Below are positions 1 to 6,591 of a stretch of 7,172 bases of DNA, one piece after another. Position 1 is the stretch's first letter; every line of letters starts with the position of its first letter. A model generated the notes under the pieces. It did no database searches, was not told the origin of the DNA, and saw only the letters and a list, made by a program, of their open reading frames with translations. The position numbers and the translations under genes were made by a program. This DNA comes from an uncultured bacterium (GTDB lineage Bacteria; Cyanobacteriota; Vampirovibrionia; Gastranaerophilales; Gastranaerophilaceae), in contig CAMAGQ010000086.1 of assembly GCA_945833895.1 (NCBI GenBank), forward strand, positions 1-7,172. Direction: 5' to 3'.

Positions 1-10
1 TATTATATTT

Positions 11-2089
11 TTGTTTATATTTTTGCTGTTTTTTAATAATTGTTCAATATTAGTATTTGCAGAAGAAACGAAGTATCCTAATTATTCTTCCGAGTTTTTG
101 GGGAAAGATGATTTTGAGGGGTTTAACCGGAAGATATTTAATTTTAATTTGAAATTAAACAAATACGCAATACGTCCCGTGCATATTCTCTGGGCTTCAA
201 TAATGCCACAATACGGAATGGACAGAATACAATCACTTGCGAATAACATTGAATACCCGATAAGGCTTATCAGCAGTCTTATACAAAGGGATTTCCAAAC
301 CTCAAAGAATGAAACTATCAGATTTTTTACAAATACGATTTTCGGACTTGGCGGAATGTACGATCCTGCAAAGAAATTCTTGAAAATCGAACAGTCTAAC
401 GAGAATATGGAGCAAGCTTTAGCGGGGTGTAAATTAAAATCGGGAAAGTATTTTGTACTTCCTGTTTTATCATTTACAACTCCGCGTGGAATACTCGGGA
501 AACTTCTTGATACCGCTCTCAACCCCGGTTCATACATTGGAACACCTGTTCTTGCGATTATAAAGGCTTGTCTTACCATTAACAGAACATCCTATTATCA
601 GGATATTATAAAACTTATTGAATCCACTTTTGCAGACCCTTACGAAATCGCAAAAATGATTTACGGAATAAGCGATTATGTCAGGTGTGCAAATCTTGAC
701 AGAGTGAACATTCTGGATAGTTTATACATTCCTGTGATTGCACAAGATAATGAAGTTAAGGAGCAGAAGGCTGATTTAAAAAAGACCGCAGAAACTCCGC
801 CCGTCAAAGAAGATAAAGTCGTAAAAATTGAAGTGTCATCAGAAATTGCGAGACCCGATATGTTGTATGGCGGAACAAGTAAAGAAGATGAGATTATGAA
901 CAGTTTTACGGCGGAGGATTTCAGGCTTGAACCCGATATTAATCTGACAGGTTACAATCCGCAATCTCCCGTGATAGATTCAATGCGAACCGCTTTGCTT
1001 AACAATCCCGAAGTCAGTAAATCTATTTGGAACGAGTTATCCGTATGGAACAGAAGTTTTTCAAACAGAATTAAAACCTCAAAAATAAATATTTTTGAAG
1101 GAAAAGAGGATTACAGTTTTCGTTATATTTTGCAGAAAAATACTTCTAATTCGCCCGTTGCAATAATTTTCCCGTCTATCGGAGAGGGGATAAATTCAGA
1201 ACATTCGGTTATTCTGGCAAAAATGTTTTATGATGCAGGGTATAGCGTAATCATTCAGGGAAGCCATTTTCAGTGGGAATTTGTAAAAAGCATGCCAAAA
1301 GATTACCGCCCCGGCTTGCCTGCTGAGGATGCAAAGAAAATCCGTCTGGTAACTTCAAAAATTATAGAAAAACTTACAACCAAATATAACTACACATTTG
1401 AAGATAAAGTTTTTATCGGAACATCTTTCGGGGCGTTAGAAACTCTGTTTGTCGGAGCAGAAGAATATAAAAATAATACCTTCGGTAATTCAAAATACAT
1501 TTCCATTTGTCCGCCTGTCGAACTTCTGTATGCGATGAAACAAGTTGATAAAAATTCGGAAGAATGGAATAATTCACCTAACGAATTTAAACAAAAAGTT
1601 GCCTCTGCAGCGGCGAAAGTTATAAAATTCTATACTCTGAAAGACAGTTCCGACATTCAAATAAATAACCTGCCATTTAGTGAATACGAAGCTAAATTAA
1701 TAACGGGATTTCTCATGCACCAAAAACTTTCGGATTTGATTTTCACAATGGAAAATTCAACAAAATCAAAACCCAATCCTGACATTTACCACCGCATAAA
1801 TAATATGGGCTATGAGGATTATACAAAAACATACGTCCTGCCTGCGGGGTATAAAATTGAATATTTAGCCTATGATACCAGCCTTTATTCAATTGCGTAC
1901 TTTTTGGAAAACAGCGAGAATTACAAAATTTATCATTCTGTAAATGATTATTTAACAAATGCTTCCCAGATGAAAAAATTAAAACAGTATTCTAAAGATA
2001 AATTGACGCTGTTTGATAACGGTGCCCACCTCGGGTTTTTGTACCGCAGTGAGTTTCTTGAAAATTTAAAACAGACAATTGCAAGATAA
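11..2089 (+). CDS. MlaA (VacJ)-family lipid-transport domain fused to a C-terminal alpha/beta-hydrolase; 5' end may be incomplete
   Basis: Seen: a 692-residue frame opening on TTG. It also stays open to the left edge, so the true start may lie upstream; the visible N-terminus lacks the basic residues expected before a signal peptide. A hydrophobic segment (about 1-17) ends in VFA-EE, suggesting an exported protein. There is no convincing lipobox, although classical MlaA is a lipoprotein. Residues about 33-235 match MlaA, with the diagnostic DDFEGFNRKIFNFN opening, a later GLGGMYDPA, and YFVLPVLSFTTPRG. A charged, proline-containing linker (about 250-285) leads to a second domain (about 365-692). 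That domain has a nucleophile elbow GTSFG (Ser472), a probable acid in HSVND (Asp646) and a C-terminal NGAH (His673), the order of an alpha/beta-hydrolase triad. Known: MlaA sits in the outer membrane and removes phospholipids from the outer leaflet for retrograde transport; it is normally about 250 residues long. Inference: this is an envelope protein that may both extract and hydrolyse a lipid or ester. The substrate is unknown. Domain calls are firm, the combined role is not. Confidence 0.85.
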   Translation: MFIFLLFFNNCSILVFAEETKYPNYSSEFLGKDDFEGFNRKIFNFNLKLNKYAIRPVHILWASIMPQYGMDRIQSLANNIEYPIRLISSLIQRDFQTSKNETIRFFTNTIFGLGGMYDPAKKFLKIEQSNENMEQALAGCKLKSGKYFVLPVLSFTTPRGILGKLLDTALNPGSYIGTPVLAIIKACLTINRTSYYQDIIKLIESTFADPYEIAKMIYGISDYVRCANLDRVNILDSLYIPVIAQDNEVKEQKADLKKTAETPPVKEDKVVKIEVSSEIARPDMLYGGTSKEDEIMNSFTAEDFRLEPDINLTGYNPQSPVIDSMRTALLNNPEVSKSIWNELSVWNRSFSNRIKTSKINIFEGKEDYSFRYILQKNTSNSPVAIIFPSIGEGINSEHSVILAKMFYDAGYSVIIQGSHFQWEFVKSMPKDYRPGLPAEDAKKIRLVTSKIIEKLTTKYNYTFEDKVFIGTSFGALETLFVGAEEYKNNTFGNSKYISICPPVELLYAMKQVDKNSEEWNNSPNEFKQKVASAAAKVIKFYTLKDSSDIQINNLPFSEYEAKLITGFLMHQKLSDLIFTMENSTKSKPNPDIYHRINNMGYEDYTKTYVLPAGYKIEYLAYDTSLYSIAYFLENSENYKIYHSVNDYLTNASQMKKLKQYSKDKLTLFDNGAHLGFLYRSEFLENLKQTIAR

Positions 2090-2104
2090 TATTTAATCGG
2101 TAGA

Positions 2105-2133
2105 TTGACCTTTTTTTTCGATTGTATTTTAAT
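2105..2133 (+). promoter_or_regulatory. candidate sigma70 promoter before tcdA
   Basis: TTGACC (2105-2110), a 17-bp spacer and TTTAAT (2128-2133) resemble a sigma70 promoter. The predicted transcription start would fall around 2140, only about 10 nt before the ATG and right at the GGGGAAGG ribosome binding site, so the leader would be very short. tcdA may instead be read through from the upstream gene, since no terminator hairpin is evident in the 61-bp gap. Confidence 0.35.
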
Positions 2134-2150
2134 AATACTGGGGAAGGATT

Positions 2151-2858
2151 ATGTTAGGGCAATTTTCAAGAACTGAATTATTATTGGGAGAAAGTGCGAT
2201 TGAAAAACTTTCAAAATCTCGTGTTGCAGTTTTCGGAATTGGCGGAGTCGGTGGCTACACCGTAGAAGCCCTTGTAAGAAGCGGTCTTGGCAATATCGAT
2301 TTAATTGATAACGACACAGTCTGTATAACGAATTTAAACCGCCAGATTATTGCAACGCATAAAACTATCGGCAAATACAAGGTTGATGTTGCAAAAGAAA
2401 GAATTTTAGAAATTAATCCTGATGTAGAAGTAAACGTTCACAAAACTTTTTACACTGCAGAAACCGCAGATGAGTTCGATTTTTCTAAATATGATTATGT
2501 TGTAGATGCGATAGATACGGTTTCGGGGAAATTATCTCTTATTAAAAAGGCTAAAGAATATAACGTTCCGATAATTTGTGCGATGGGTGCGGGGAATAAA
2601 CTTGACCCCACGAGGTTTGAGGTTGCAGACATTTCAAAAACCTCGGTTTGTCCTTTGGCACGAGTTATCAGAACCGAATTAAAAAAGAAACGAATTAAAG
2701 ACGTCAAGGTTGTTTATTCAAAAGAAATACCGATAAAACCCGATAAAATAATAAACGAAGGAGGGAAACGACCTCCCGGCAGCACGGCATTTGTTCCTGC
2801 TGTTGCAGGGTTAATAATAGCAGGAGAAGTTGTAAAAGATTTAACAAAAGAGGGATAA
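2151..2858 (+). CDS. tcdA: tRNA threonylcarbamoyladenosine dehydratase (ThiF/E1-like)
   Basis: This is the E1-like, ATP-dependent enzyme that cyclises the t6A37 modification of ANN-decoding tRNAs to the hydantoin form ct6A; it acts in the cytoplasm on tRNA. Seen: 235 residues, near the family's usual size. They carry a Rossmann nucleotide-binding loop GIGGVGG (29-35), the E1 motif DNDTVCITNLNRQ (53-65), a VVDAIDTVSGK segment, the family signature CAMGAGNKLDPTRFEVADIS, and a closing GSTAFVPAVAGLIIAGEVV. These distinguish it from ThiF, MoeB and HesA, which usually have zinc-binding CxxC pairs absent here. The ATG is preceded by GGGGAAGG at a suitable distance, and the protein begins immediately before the conserved LGQFSRTELLLG, supporting this start. 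It lies one base upstream of pflA and presumably shares a transcript. The older names CsdL and YgdL refer to the same family. Confidence 0.92.
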   Translation: MLGQFSRTELLLGESAIEKLSKSRVAVFGIGGVGGYTVEALVRSGLGNIDLIDNDTVCITNLNRQIIATHKTIGKYKVDVAKERILEINPDVEVNVHKTFYTAETADEFDFSKYDYVVDAIDTVSGKLSLIKKAKEYNVPIICAMGAGNKLDPTRFEVADISKTSVCPLARVIRTELKKKRIKDVKVVYSKEIPIKPDKIINEGGKRPPGSTAFVPAVAGLIIAGEVVKDLTKEG

Positions 2859-2859
2859 A

Positions 2860-3603
2860 ATGACAGAAATTTTAGGAAACATTCATTCTATAGAAAGTTG
2901 CGGAACTGTTGACGGCCCGGGGATTAGGTTCGTAATATTTATGCAGGGCTGCCCGATGAGATGTCAATATTGCCACAACCCTGACAGTTGGGAAACTTCA
3001 ATAAATAAACAAATGACAGTTGCTCAACTTCTTGAAAAATATGAAGGAGTGAAGGAGTTTGTCAAAAATGGCGGGCTAACTGTTACAGGCGGTGAACCGC
3101 TTATGCAGATTGATTTTGTAACGGAATTATTCAAACAGGCGAAAGAAAAAAATATTCACACCGCACTGGATACTTCTGGAATTCTGTTTAACCCTAAACA
3201 TACGGAAAAAATTGACGAACTTTTGAAATATACAGACCTTGTGTTGCTTGATATAAAACACATTGATAACGCGGAACATAAAAAACTTACCGGCATGCCG
3301 AATACAAATATTTTGTCATTTGCAAAATATCTGTCAGAAAAAAATATTCCGATGTGGGTAAGACACGTGGTAGTTCCGGGGCTTACGTATAATGAAAATT
3401 ATTTGAAATGCCTTGGAATGTTTTTGAGTGACTTGCGAAACGTGAAAGCACTGGATGTATTGCCATATCACAATATGGCTGTTCCAAAGTACGAAAACTT
3501 GGGGATTGATTACCCGCTAAAAGACACCCCGCCGCTAACCAAAGAAGAAGCGTTGAGGGCAAGAAGTTATATTCTTGAAGGGTTAAAAAGCGTCCTGAAA
3601 TAG
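2860..3603 (+). CDS. pflA: pyruvate formate-lyase activating enzyme (radical SAM glycyl-radical activase)
   Basis: Radical SAM enzymes of this family use a [4Fe-4S] cluster and S-adenosylmethionine to install the glycyl radical on pyruvate formate-lyase, which then cleaves pyruvate to acetyl-CoA and formate without oxygen. Seen: 247 residues, typical for the short PflA form. The cluster motif CPMRCQYC has Cys31, Cys35 and Cys38 in CX3CX2C spacing. It is preceded by GTVDGPGIRFVIFMQG and followed by HNPDSW. The SAM-binding TGGEP is at 76-80, with DTSG, LLDIKH and WVRHVVVPGLTYNE further on. There is no extra ferredoxin-like insert between the cluster motif and the GGE motif, as is found in activases of other glycyl-radical enzymes, which favours the PFL assignment. 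The ATG lies one base after the tcdA stop and its ribosome binding site (GAGGG) is inside the tcdA end, pointing to translational coupling. The target enzyme gene pflB is not in this window. The stop is TAG, and no clear terminator follows. Confidence 0.93.
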   Translation: MTEILGNIHSIESCGTVDGPGIRFVIFMQGCPMRCQYCHNPDSWETSINKQMTVAQLLEKYEGVKEFVKNGGLTVTGGEPLMQIDFVTELFKQAKEKNIHTALDTSGILFNPKHTEKIDELLKYTDLVLLDIKHIDNAEHKKLTGMPNTNILSFAKYLSEKNIPMWVRHVVVPGLTYNENYLKCLGMFLSDLRNVKALDVLPYHNMAVPKYENLGIDYPLKDTPPLTKEEALRARSYILEGLKSVLK

Positions 3604-3643
3604 GTACTTTCCTGGGGTTTTGTAAATAAATAACCGGATTTGC

Positions 3644-3673
3644 TTGATAGAAATACTATAAAAGTAGTATAAT
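3644..3673 (+). promoter_or_regulatory. sigma70-type promoter with overlapping inverted repeat
   Basis: TTGATA (3644-3649) and a perfect TATAAT (3668-3673) are separated by 18 bp. An inverted repeat ATACTA-N6-TAGTAT (3653-3658 / 3665-3670) occupies the spacer and enters the -10 box, the usual place for a repressor operator. Transcription would start near 3680 and run about 80 nt before the short ORF at 3762. The promoter elements are clear by eye; regulation is inferred. Confidence 0.6.
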
Positions 3674-3761
3674 AGAACATCACCACTCAGTGATACACTA
3701 ACCGGAATTAAAGCACATGCGGAATCTTTTAATTTTACAAAACCGGAAGAGGAGAAATTTT

Positions 3762-3866
3762 ATGTATAAAATTGACAATTTGAAAAAATATTTGCAAATT
3801 TACTTTTATCAAATAAGGAGAAATATATACAAACGCTGTAAGAGTGGAGCAAATCTAAGACACTGA
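3762..3866 (+). CDS. small ORF (34 aa) with strong RBS, probably the first piece of a decayed gene
   Basis: Seen: ATG preceded by AGAGGAGAA at good spacing and, about 90 bp upstream, the TTGATA/TATAAT promoter. The 34-residue product begins MYKIDNLKKYLQIYFYQ and is basic, with no recognisable domain. The frame ends at TGA (3864-3866), but the same frame stays open for 39 more codons to TAA (3984-3986) and then into the repeat at 4037, reaching a further TGA at 4149. The middle piece includes NICPFSGKYCFADVSEG, which looks protein-like. Two interpretations are possible: a genuine small protein, or the start of a roughly 90-codon gene inactivated by two stops and truncated by the repeat. I favour decay. 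An opposite-strand frame over 3809-4084 has no ribosome binding site support and starts inside the repeat, so I do not call it. Confidence 0.4.
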   Translation: MYKIDNLKKYLQIYFYQIRRNIYKRCKSGANLRH

Positions 3867-4036
3867 ACCGACAATATATTTAGTCTGCAAAATGATGCTG
3901 ACCTACAAAACTCAAACATCTGTCCATTTTCGGGTAAATATTGTTTTGCCGATGTTTCAGAGGGCAACTCGCGGATTTTAATGTAAAATTTGCAGACTCT
4001 ATTAAATGAATATAAAAACGTTTTATATATAAAAAC

Positions 4037-4376
4037 GTCATTCTTGAGGGCAACAACATTTAATGCCCGAAAAATCCCCTGCAAATTTCCACAAACATGT
4101 CATGCTGAACTTGTTTCAGCATCGCAATGTCGTTCAACTATGAGCTCCTGAAATAAATTCAGGATGACGGGACAACGCCCTCTCTCCTTGTGAGAGGGCA
4201 GAAAATCAACTTGAGAAAGTTTTTCGAAAGTTAGATTTTCGGGAGAGGGTTTGAGAGTTCGACTAGTGTCCCGACAAGAGAAGGAAAATCGTCATTCTGA
4301 GGACAACAATTATTCTATGTCCGAAGAATCCCTAACAAAGTTTGCAAAAGATTCTTCGCTTCGCTCTGAATGACAG
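4037..4376. repeat. long direct repeat, copy A (composite palindromic element)
   Basis: About 340 bp, matching 6592-6931 in the same orientation. From 4065 to 4376 the two copies are identical except at 4334 (A here, G at 6889); the first 28 bp are diverged. Internal modules are: (1) a diverged left half of module 4 (4037-4098); (2) a 73-bp module (4099-4171) with outer arms GTCATGCTGAA / TTCAGGATGAC and inner hairpins ATGCTGAA...TTCAGCAT and TCCTGAA...TTCAGGA; (3) a 119-bp spacer containing GCCCTCTC...GAGAGGGC and GAAAATC...GATTTTC; (4) an 86-bp module (4291-4376) with outer arms GTCATTCTGAG / CTCTGAATGAC and inner CGAAGAATC...GATTCTTCG. There is no ORF of note. It resembles non-autonomous palindromic intergenic repeats (MITE/REP type). 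Confidence 0.9.
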
Positions 4377-4392
4377 GGGTAAATATATAGTT

Positions 4393-4421
4393 AAGTAGGT
4401 CAGGCATTGCCTGACCTACTT
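4393..4421 (-). terminator. 29-bp near-perfect palindrome, likely terminator of the 182-aa gene
   Basis: Two perfect 14-bp arms (4393-4406 and 4408-4421) flank a single central T, so the RNA would form a long GC-containing stem with a small loop. It lies 18 bp beyond the stop of the minus-strand gene at 4439. On that strand the stem is followed by TAACTATATATTT, which is AT-rich but not a clean U tract. It could also be a protein-binding palindrome. Confidence 0.5.
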
Positions 4422-4438
4422 GCTATTCAACAAATCTA

Positions 4439-4987
4439 TTATATTGTTCTTAAACCATTCAAATTCGGGAATTCATAAGCCTGTATAATTGCATCTTCAG
4501 ATGGGGTACCACTATTTTCAGCAATAAATCTTTTTCCCGGAAATTCTACTGAACCAGATTTCCAAGGTTTATAAATAACGGTACTTACACGCTCACCCGG
4601 GTTTTTAACTCCTGCTTTAATTAAAGCATCTATACCTTTTTGAGTTCTTAATGAAAAACCCTGAGTGACATTCTCTAAGGAACCCGCTCCTGATAACATC
4701 AAACAGTCACCTTCTTTATTGAACTTTACTACAACATTTTTAGGAATATCTGCGGTTTGCAAATGACAACAATTATTAAGTTTTACAATTTTGTTTCCAC
4801 TTGGCAATTCTTTAACAACCGCACCTTTTATGCCTTCGACAGATTTTGCAAAATCGGCGAATTTTACCCCTTCTAAATCTGCCTTTCCAACTGTACCCAT
4901 TACTTTTTCATAATTTGGACCTAATTTTTTTACCAAAGATTGACCTGCGGTTTTTATTCCTGGGATAATAGTACAAAAATTTACCAT
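4439..4987 (-). CDS. uncharacterised 182-aa protein
   Basis: I do not recognise this family. Seen: 182 residues beginning MVNFCTIIPGIKTAGQSLVKKLG, with an AAGGAAAAGGA ribosome binding site just upstream of the ATG. There is a weakly amphipathic N-terminal part (about 5-60, rich in Gly, Lys and Val). A central segment follows with adjacent cysteines and a histidine (NNCCH, Cys73, Cys74, His75) and a further Cys95; Cys5 is the fourth cysteine. The C-terminal part (about 115-182) contains VIYKPWKSGSVEFPGKRF and looks like a small mixed alpha/beta fold. There is no signal peptide or membrane segment. It is divergently oriented to the 359-aa gene across a 456-bp gap, and both genes lie between the two long direct repeats, so this may be accessory cargo. 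Codon composition is not obviously different from its neighbours by eye. Confidence 0.75.
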   Translation of the reverse strand: MVNFCTIIPGIKTAGQSLVKKLGPNYEKVMGTVGKADLEGVKFADFAKSVEGIKGAVVKELPSGNKIVKLNNCCHLQTADIPKNVVVKFNKEGDCLMLSGAGSLENVTQGFSLRTQKGIDALIKAGVKNPGERVSTVIYKPWKSGSVEFPGKRFIAENSGTPSEDAIIQAYEFPNLNGLRTI

Positions 4988-5090
4988 GTTTTTCCTTTTC
5001 CTTTCTTACTTTTTACGACTTTTTGGTAATCGATTTCCCCTACTTCTATATAAAAAATTTTCAGGAAAAAGAATTGCCCCGTCCCACCAC

Positions 5091-5107
5091 ATCATATCAT
5101 ATCATAT
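5091..5107. repeat. short ATCAT tandem repeat
   Basis: Three perfect copies of the pentamer ATCAT plus two bases lie in the leader of the minus-strand 182-aa gene, about 5-20 bp downstream of the candidate -10 box. Slippage here could alter leader length, but it is not within a reading frame, so no coding phase effect is expected. Confidence 0.6.
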
Positions 5108-5112
5108 AGGGC

Positions 5113-5140
5113 ATTATAACTAGGTTTCAGCCTTTGCAAA
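5113..5140 (-). promoter_or_regulatory. candidate promoter for the 182-aa gene
   Basis: On the minus strand a perfect TATAAT (plus 5113-5118) is preceded by TTTGCA (plus 5135-5140) with a 16-bp spacer. This predicts a leader of roughly 115-120 nt before the ATG at 4987. The -10 match is good, the -35 match weak. Confidence 0.45.
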
Positions 5141-5141
5141 T

Positions 5142-5164
5142 TCATATTTACATTTCGTTACAAT
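5142..5164. repeat. 23-bp direct repeat, left copy, flanking partial repeat C
   Basis: This 23-bp sequence, containing TTTACATTTCGTTACAA, is repeated exactly at 5356-5378 in the same orientation. The pair brackets the 73-bp repeat module at 5235-5307. It is too long for a usual transposase target duplication, but could be a binding site pair or the footprint of an insertion or duplication. Confidence 0.8.
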
Positions 5165-5234
5165 CAATGAATATATAGAAAATTGTTATTCTTCGGTCGT
5201 TTCACTCCCTCTGAATCTTTTTCCCCACACATGT

Positions 5235-5307
5235 GTCATGCTGAACTTGTTTCAGCATCGCAATGTCGTTCAACTATGAGCTCCTGAAATAAATTCAGGA
5301 TGACGGG
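5235..5307. repeat. 73-bp repeat module, partial copy C
   Basis: Identical over 73 bp to 4099-4171 and 6654-6726, in the same orientation. It carries the outer arms GTCATGCTGAA / TTCAGGATGAC and the two inner hairpins. A short remnant of the other module's left end (CATTCTGAGG, 5346-5355) follows after unrelated AT-rich sequence. This shows that the 73-bp module can occur without the rest of the long repeat. Confidence 0.9.
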
Positions 5308-5355
5308 GATAAATATTATTACCCTATTATTTACAAAGACATCATCATTCTGAGG

Positions 5356-5378
5356 TCATATTTACATTTCGTTACAAT
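5356..5378. repeat. 23-bp direct repeat, right copy
   Basis: Exact copy of 5142-5164. It lies 65 bp upstream of the 359-aa gene, directly abutting the CATTCTGAGG remnant. Its position between the divergent genes would also suit a regulator-binding site. Between here and the ATG I see only weak promoter-like elements (TTTACA at 5389-5394, TAAATT at 5412-5417, 17-bp spacer). Confidence 0.8.
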
Positions 5379-5443
5379 TTAGGCACTTTTTACAATTTGA
5401 AAGTTTTATATAAATTATAGGGGAAATTTTAGGAGAAAATTAA

Positions 5444-6523
5444 ATGTTGAAAAGTAAAATTTTAGATAAACTATTCACTCGTTTCGTGGGTAAAAATGTT
5501 AGTTTAGTAAAAGCGGTTAAATCCGCCCCCACATACAATTGCAGTGTTTTTGAAAGCAGACTAAACGGAACCTATACCACAACCCGCATGCAGATAAACG
5601 AGAACGTTTCTGAAACCGCACTTAAAGAAACAAAAAAAGTAACCTTAAAATATCCAATAAATCACAGTTCTGTACACTCGTGTGCGGCAAGAAAACCAGA
5701 ATTTACACAGGAAGAAAAAGAGGTGTTCAATGACATTCTTGCTGAATATAGAACACTTAAACCGGTCAAAATAGACCCCAAATGCCGTACATACGAAGAA
5801 GTTAGCGAACAGATTAATGGTGACAAATTGTCATTGTCTCGTTGCTTTGAAAACGAACAACTCAACGGAATAGGGCTTACAACCGGTGATGGACGACGGA
5901 TATTCTCCGATTTTAAATCCTTATACGGAGATAAAACGCTTCAAAAAGAATTTGAGACTTTTCTCAACGGAAAACAGCCAAGTATAGAAAGTTTTAACGA
6001 ATTTGTAACCCTCAGAAATATGCGCTATTTACGAGATAATGAAATATACAGCCTTAAAGGCATAAGAACGTCAATGGAAAAAGGTAAAGAAATTGAACGA
6101 TTTGAAAGACAACACCACGACAAAGTACAGGAAGAATATAATAAAATTTGGCGAAACTATCCTACCGATCAGTTTTACAGGGTAGCAGGAATTGACGAAT
6201 TAAGTGCGATTTTACGCGGAGAAACAATAATAAGCAAGAACAGTGTTGCAAGATATGGACGCCCTTGTGTTGATATCACGCCAAACGGTTATTACCACGA
6301 CATTTCTTACGGAGAACAAAAAGTCCGCATAGCATTCAAAAGAAAAGACTCGGACGGCGGCTGGCACGAACGACTCACAAGTAAAATTCGACCATTCAGA
6401 AAAGAAAATCAGCACTATCAAGTTCCATCCTATGACTATAAAGATGTTGACTTTAACAAATTGACATACTGGAACGGAAGTGACTGGGAACCGCTTGATG
6501 TAAGCGAATTTCTGAAAAGTTAA
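5444..6523 (+). CDS. uncharacterised 359-aa protein, two-part, possibly enzymatic C-terminus
   Basis: I do not recognise this family. Seen: ATG with an AGGAG ribosome binding site 7 bp upstream. The N-terminal region (1-90) is basic and polar, with no signal peptide. The middle (about 85-240) is charged and probably helical, ending in a Lys/Glu-rich stretch (ERFERQHHDKVQEEYNKIW). A compact C-terminal domain (about 240-359) begins TDQFYRVAGIDELSAILRG and contains Arg246, ISKNS, ITPNGYYHDISYGEQKVRIAF and a closing Trp/Tyr-rich end (LTYWNGSDWEPLD). The YR-x-x-x-x-x-EL-x-x-IL opening with a following Ser-containing strand is faintly reminiscent of ADP-ribosyltransferase-like folds (Arg, Ser, then acidic residue). 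I see no clear catalytic glutamate motif, so this is only a hypothesis. Orientation is divergent from the 182-aa gene, and the direct repeats enclose both. No nearby immunity or antitoxin gene is recognisable. No strong terminator follows; repeat B starts 68 bp after the stop. Confidence 0.8.
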   Translation: MLKSKILDKLFTRFVGKNVSLVKAVKSAPTYNCSVFESRLNGTYTTTRMQINENVSETALKETKKVTLKYPINHSSVHSCAARKPEFTQEEKEVFNDILAEYRTLKPVKIDPKCRTYEEVSEQINGDKLSLSRCFENEQLNGIGLTTGDGRRIFSDFKSLYGDKTLQKEFETFLNGKQPSIESFNEFVTLRNMRYLRDNEIYSLKGIRTSMEKGKEIERFERQHHDKVQEEYNKIWRNYPTDQFYRVAGIDELSAILRGETIISKNSVARYGRPCVDITPNGYYHDISYGEQKVRIAFKRKDSDGGWHERLTSKIRPFRKENQHYQVPSYDYKDVDFNKLTYWNGSDWEPLDVSEFLKS

Positions 6524-6591
6524 ATTAAAGATTATCTAATCCTGAGATATCACGAGCAAAGACTGAAAGCAGACGAGTGGACCAAAATCTC

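Noticed and set aside
82..579. 165-codon minus-strand open frame
   Set aside because: It lies entirely opposite the well-supported MlaA domain, with no recognisable protein features; it is the antisense shadow of a conserved gene.
3864..3866. TGA as selenocysteine or as a recoded sense codon
   Set aside because: The hairpin downstream is weak and mismatched and no SECIS-like loop is convincing. The conserved genes here use TGG for Trp, contain no internal TGA and have normal family lengths, so the standard code applies.
3809..4084. 91-codon minus-strand open frame in the pflA-repeat gap
   Set aside because: Its start lies within repeat A, it has no evident ribosome binding site, and the promoter and RBS signals in this gap point to the plus strand.
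5662..6421. Two minus-strand frames (67 and 69 codons) opposite the 359-aa gene
   Set aside because: Composition and position indicate antisense shadows; the plus-strand gene has a good RBS and a long continuous frame.
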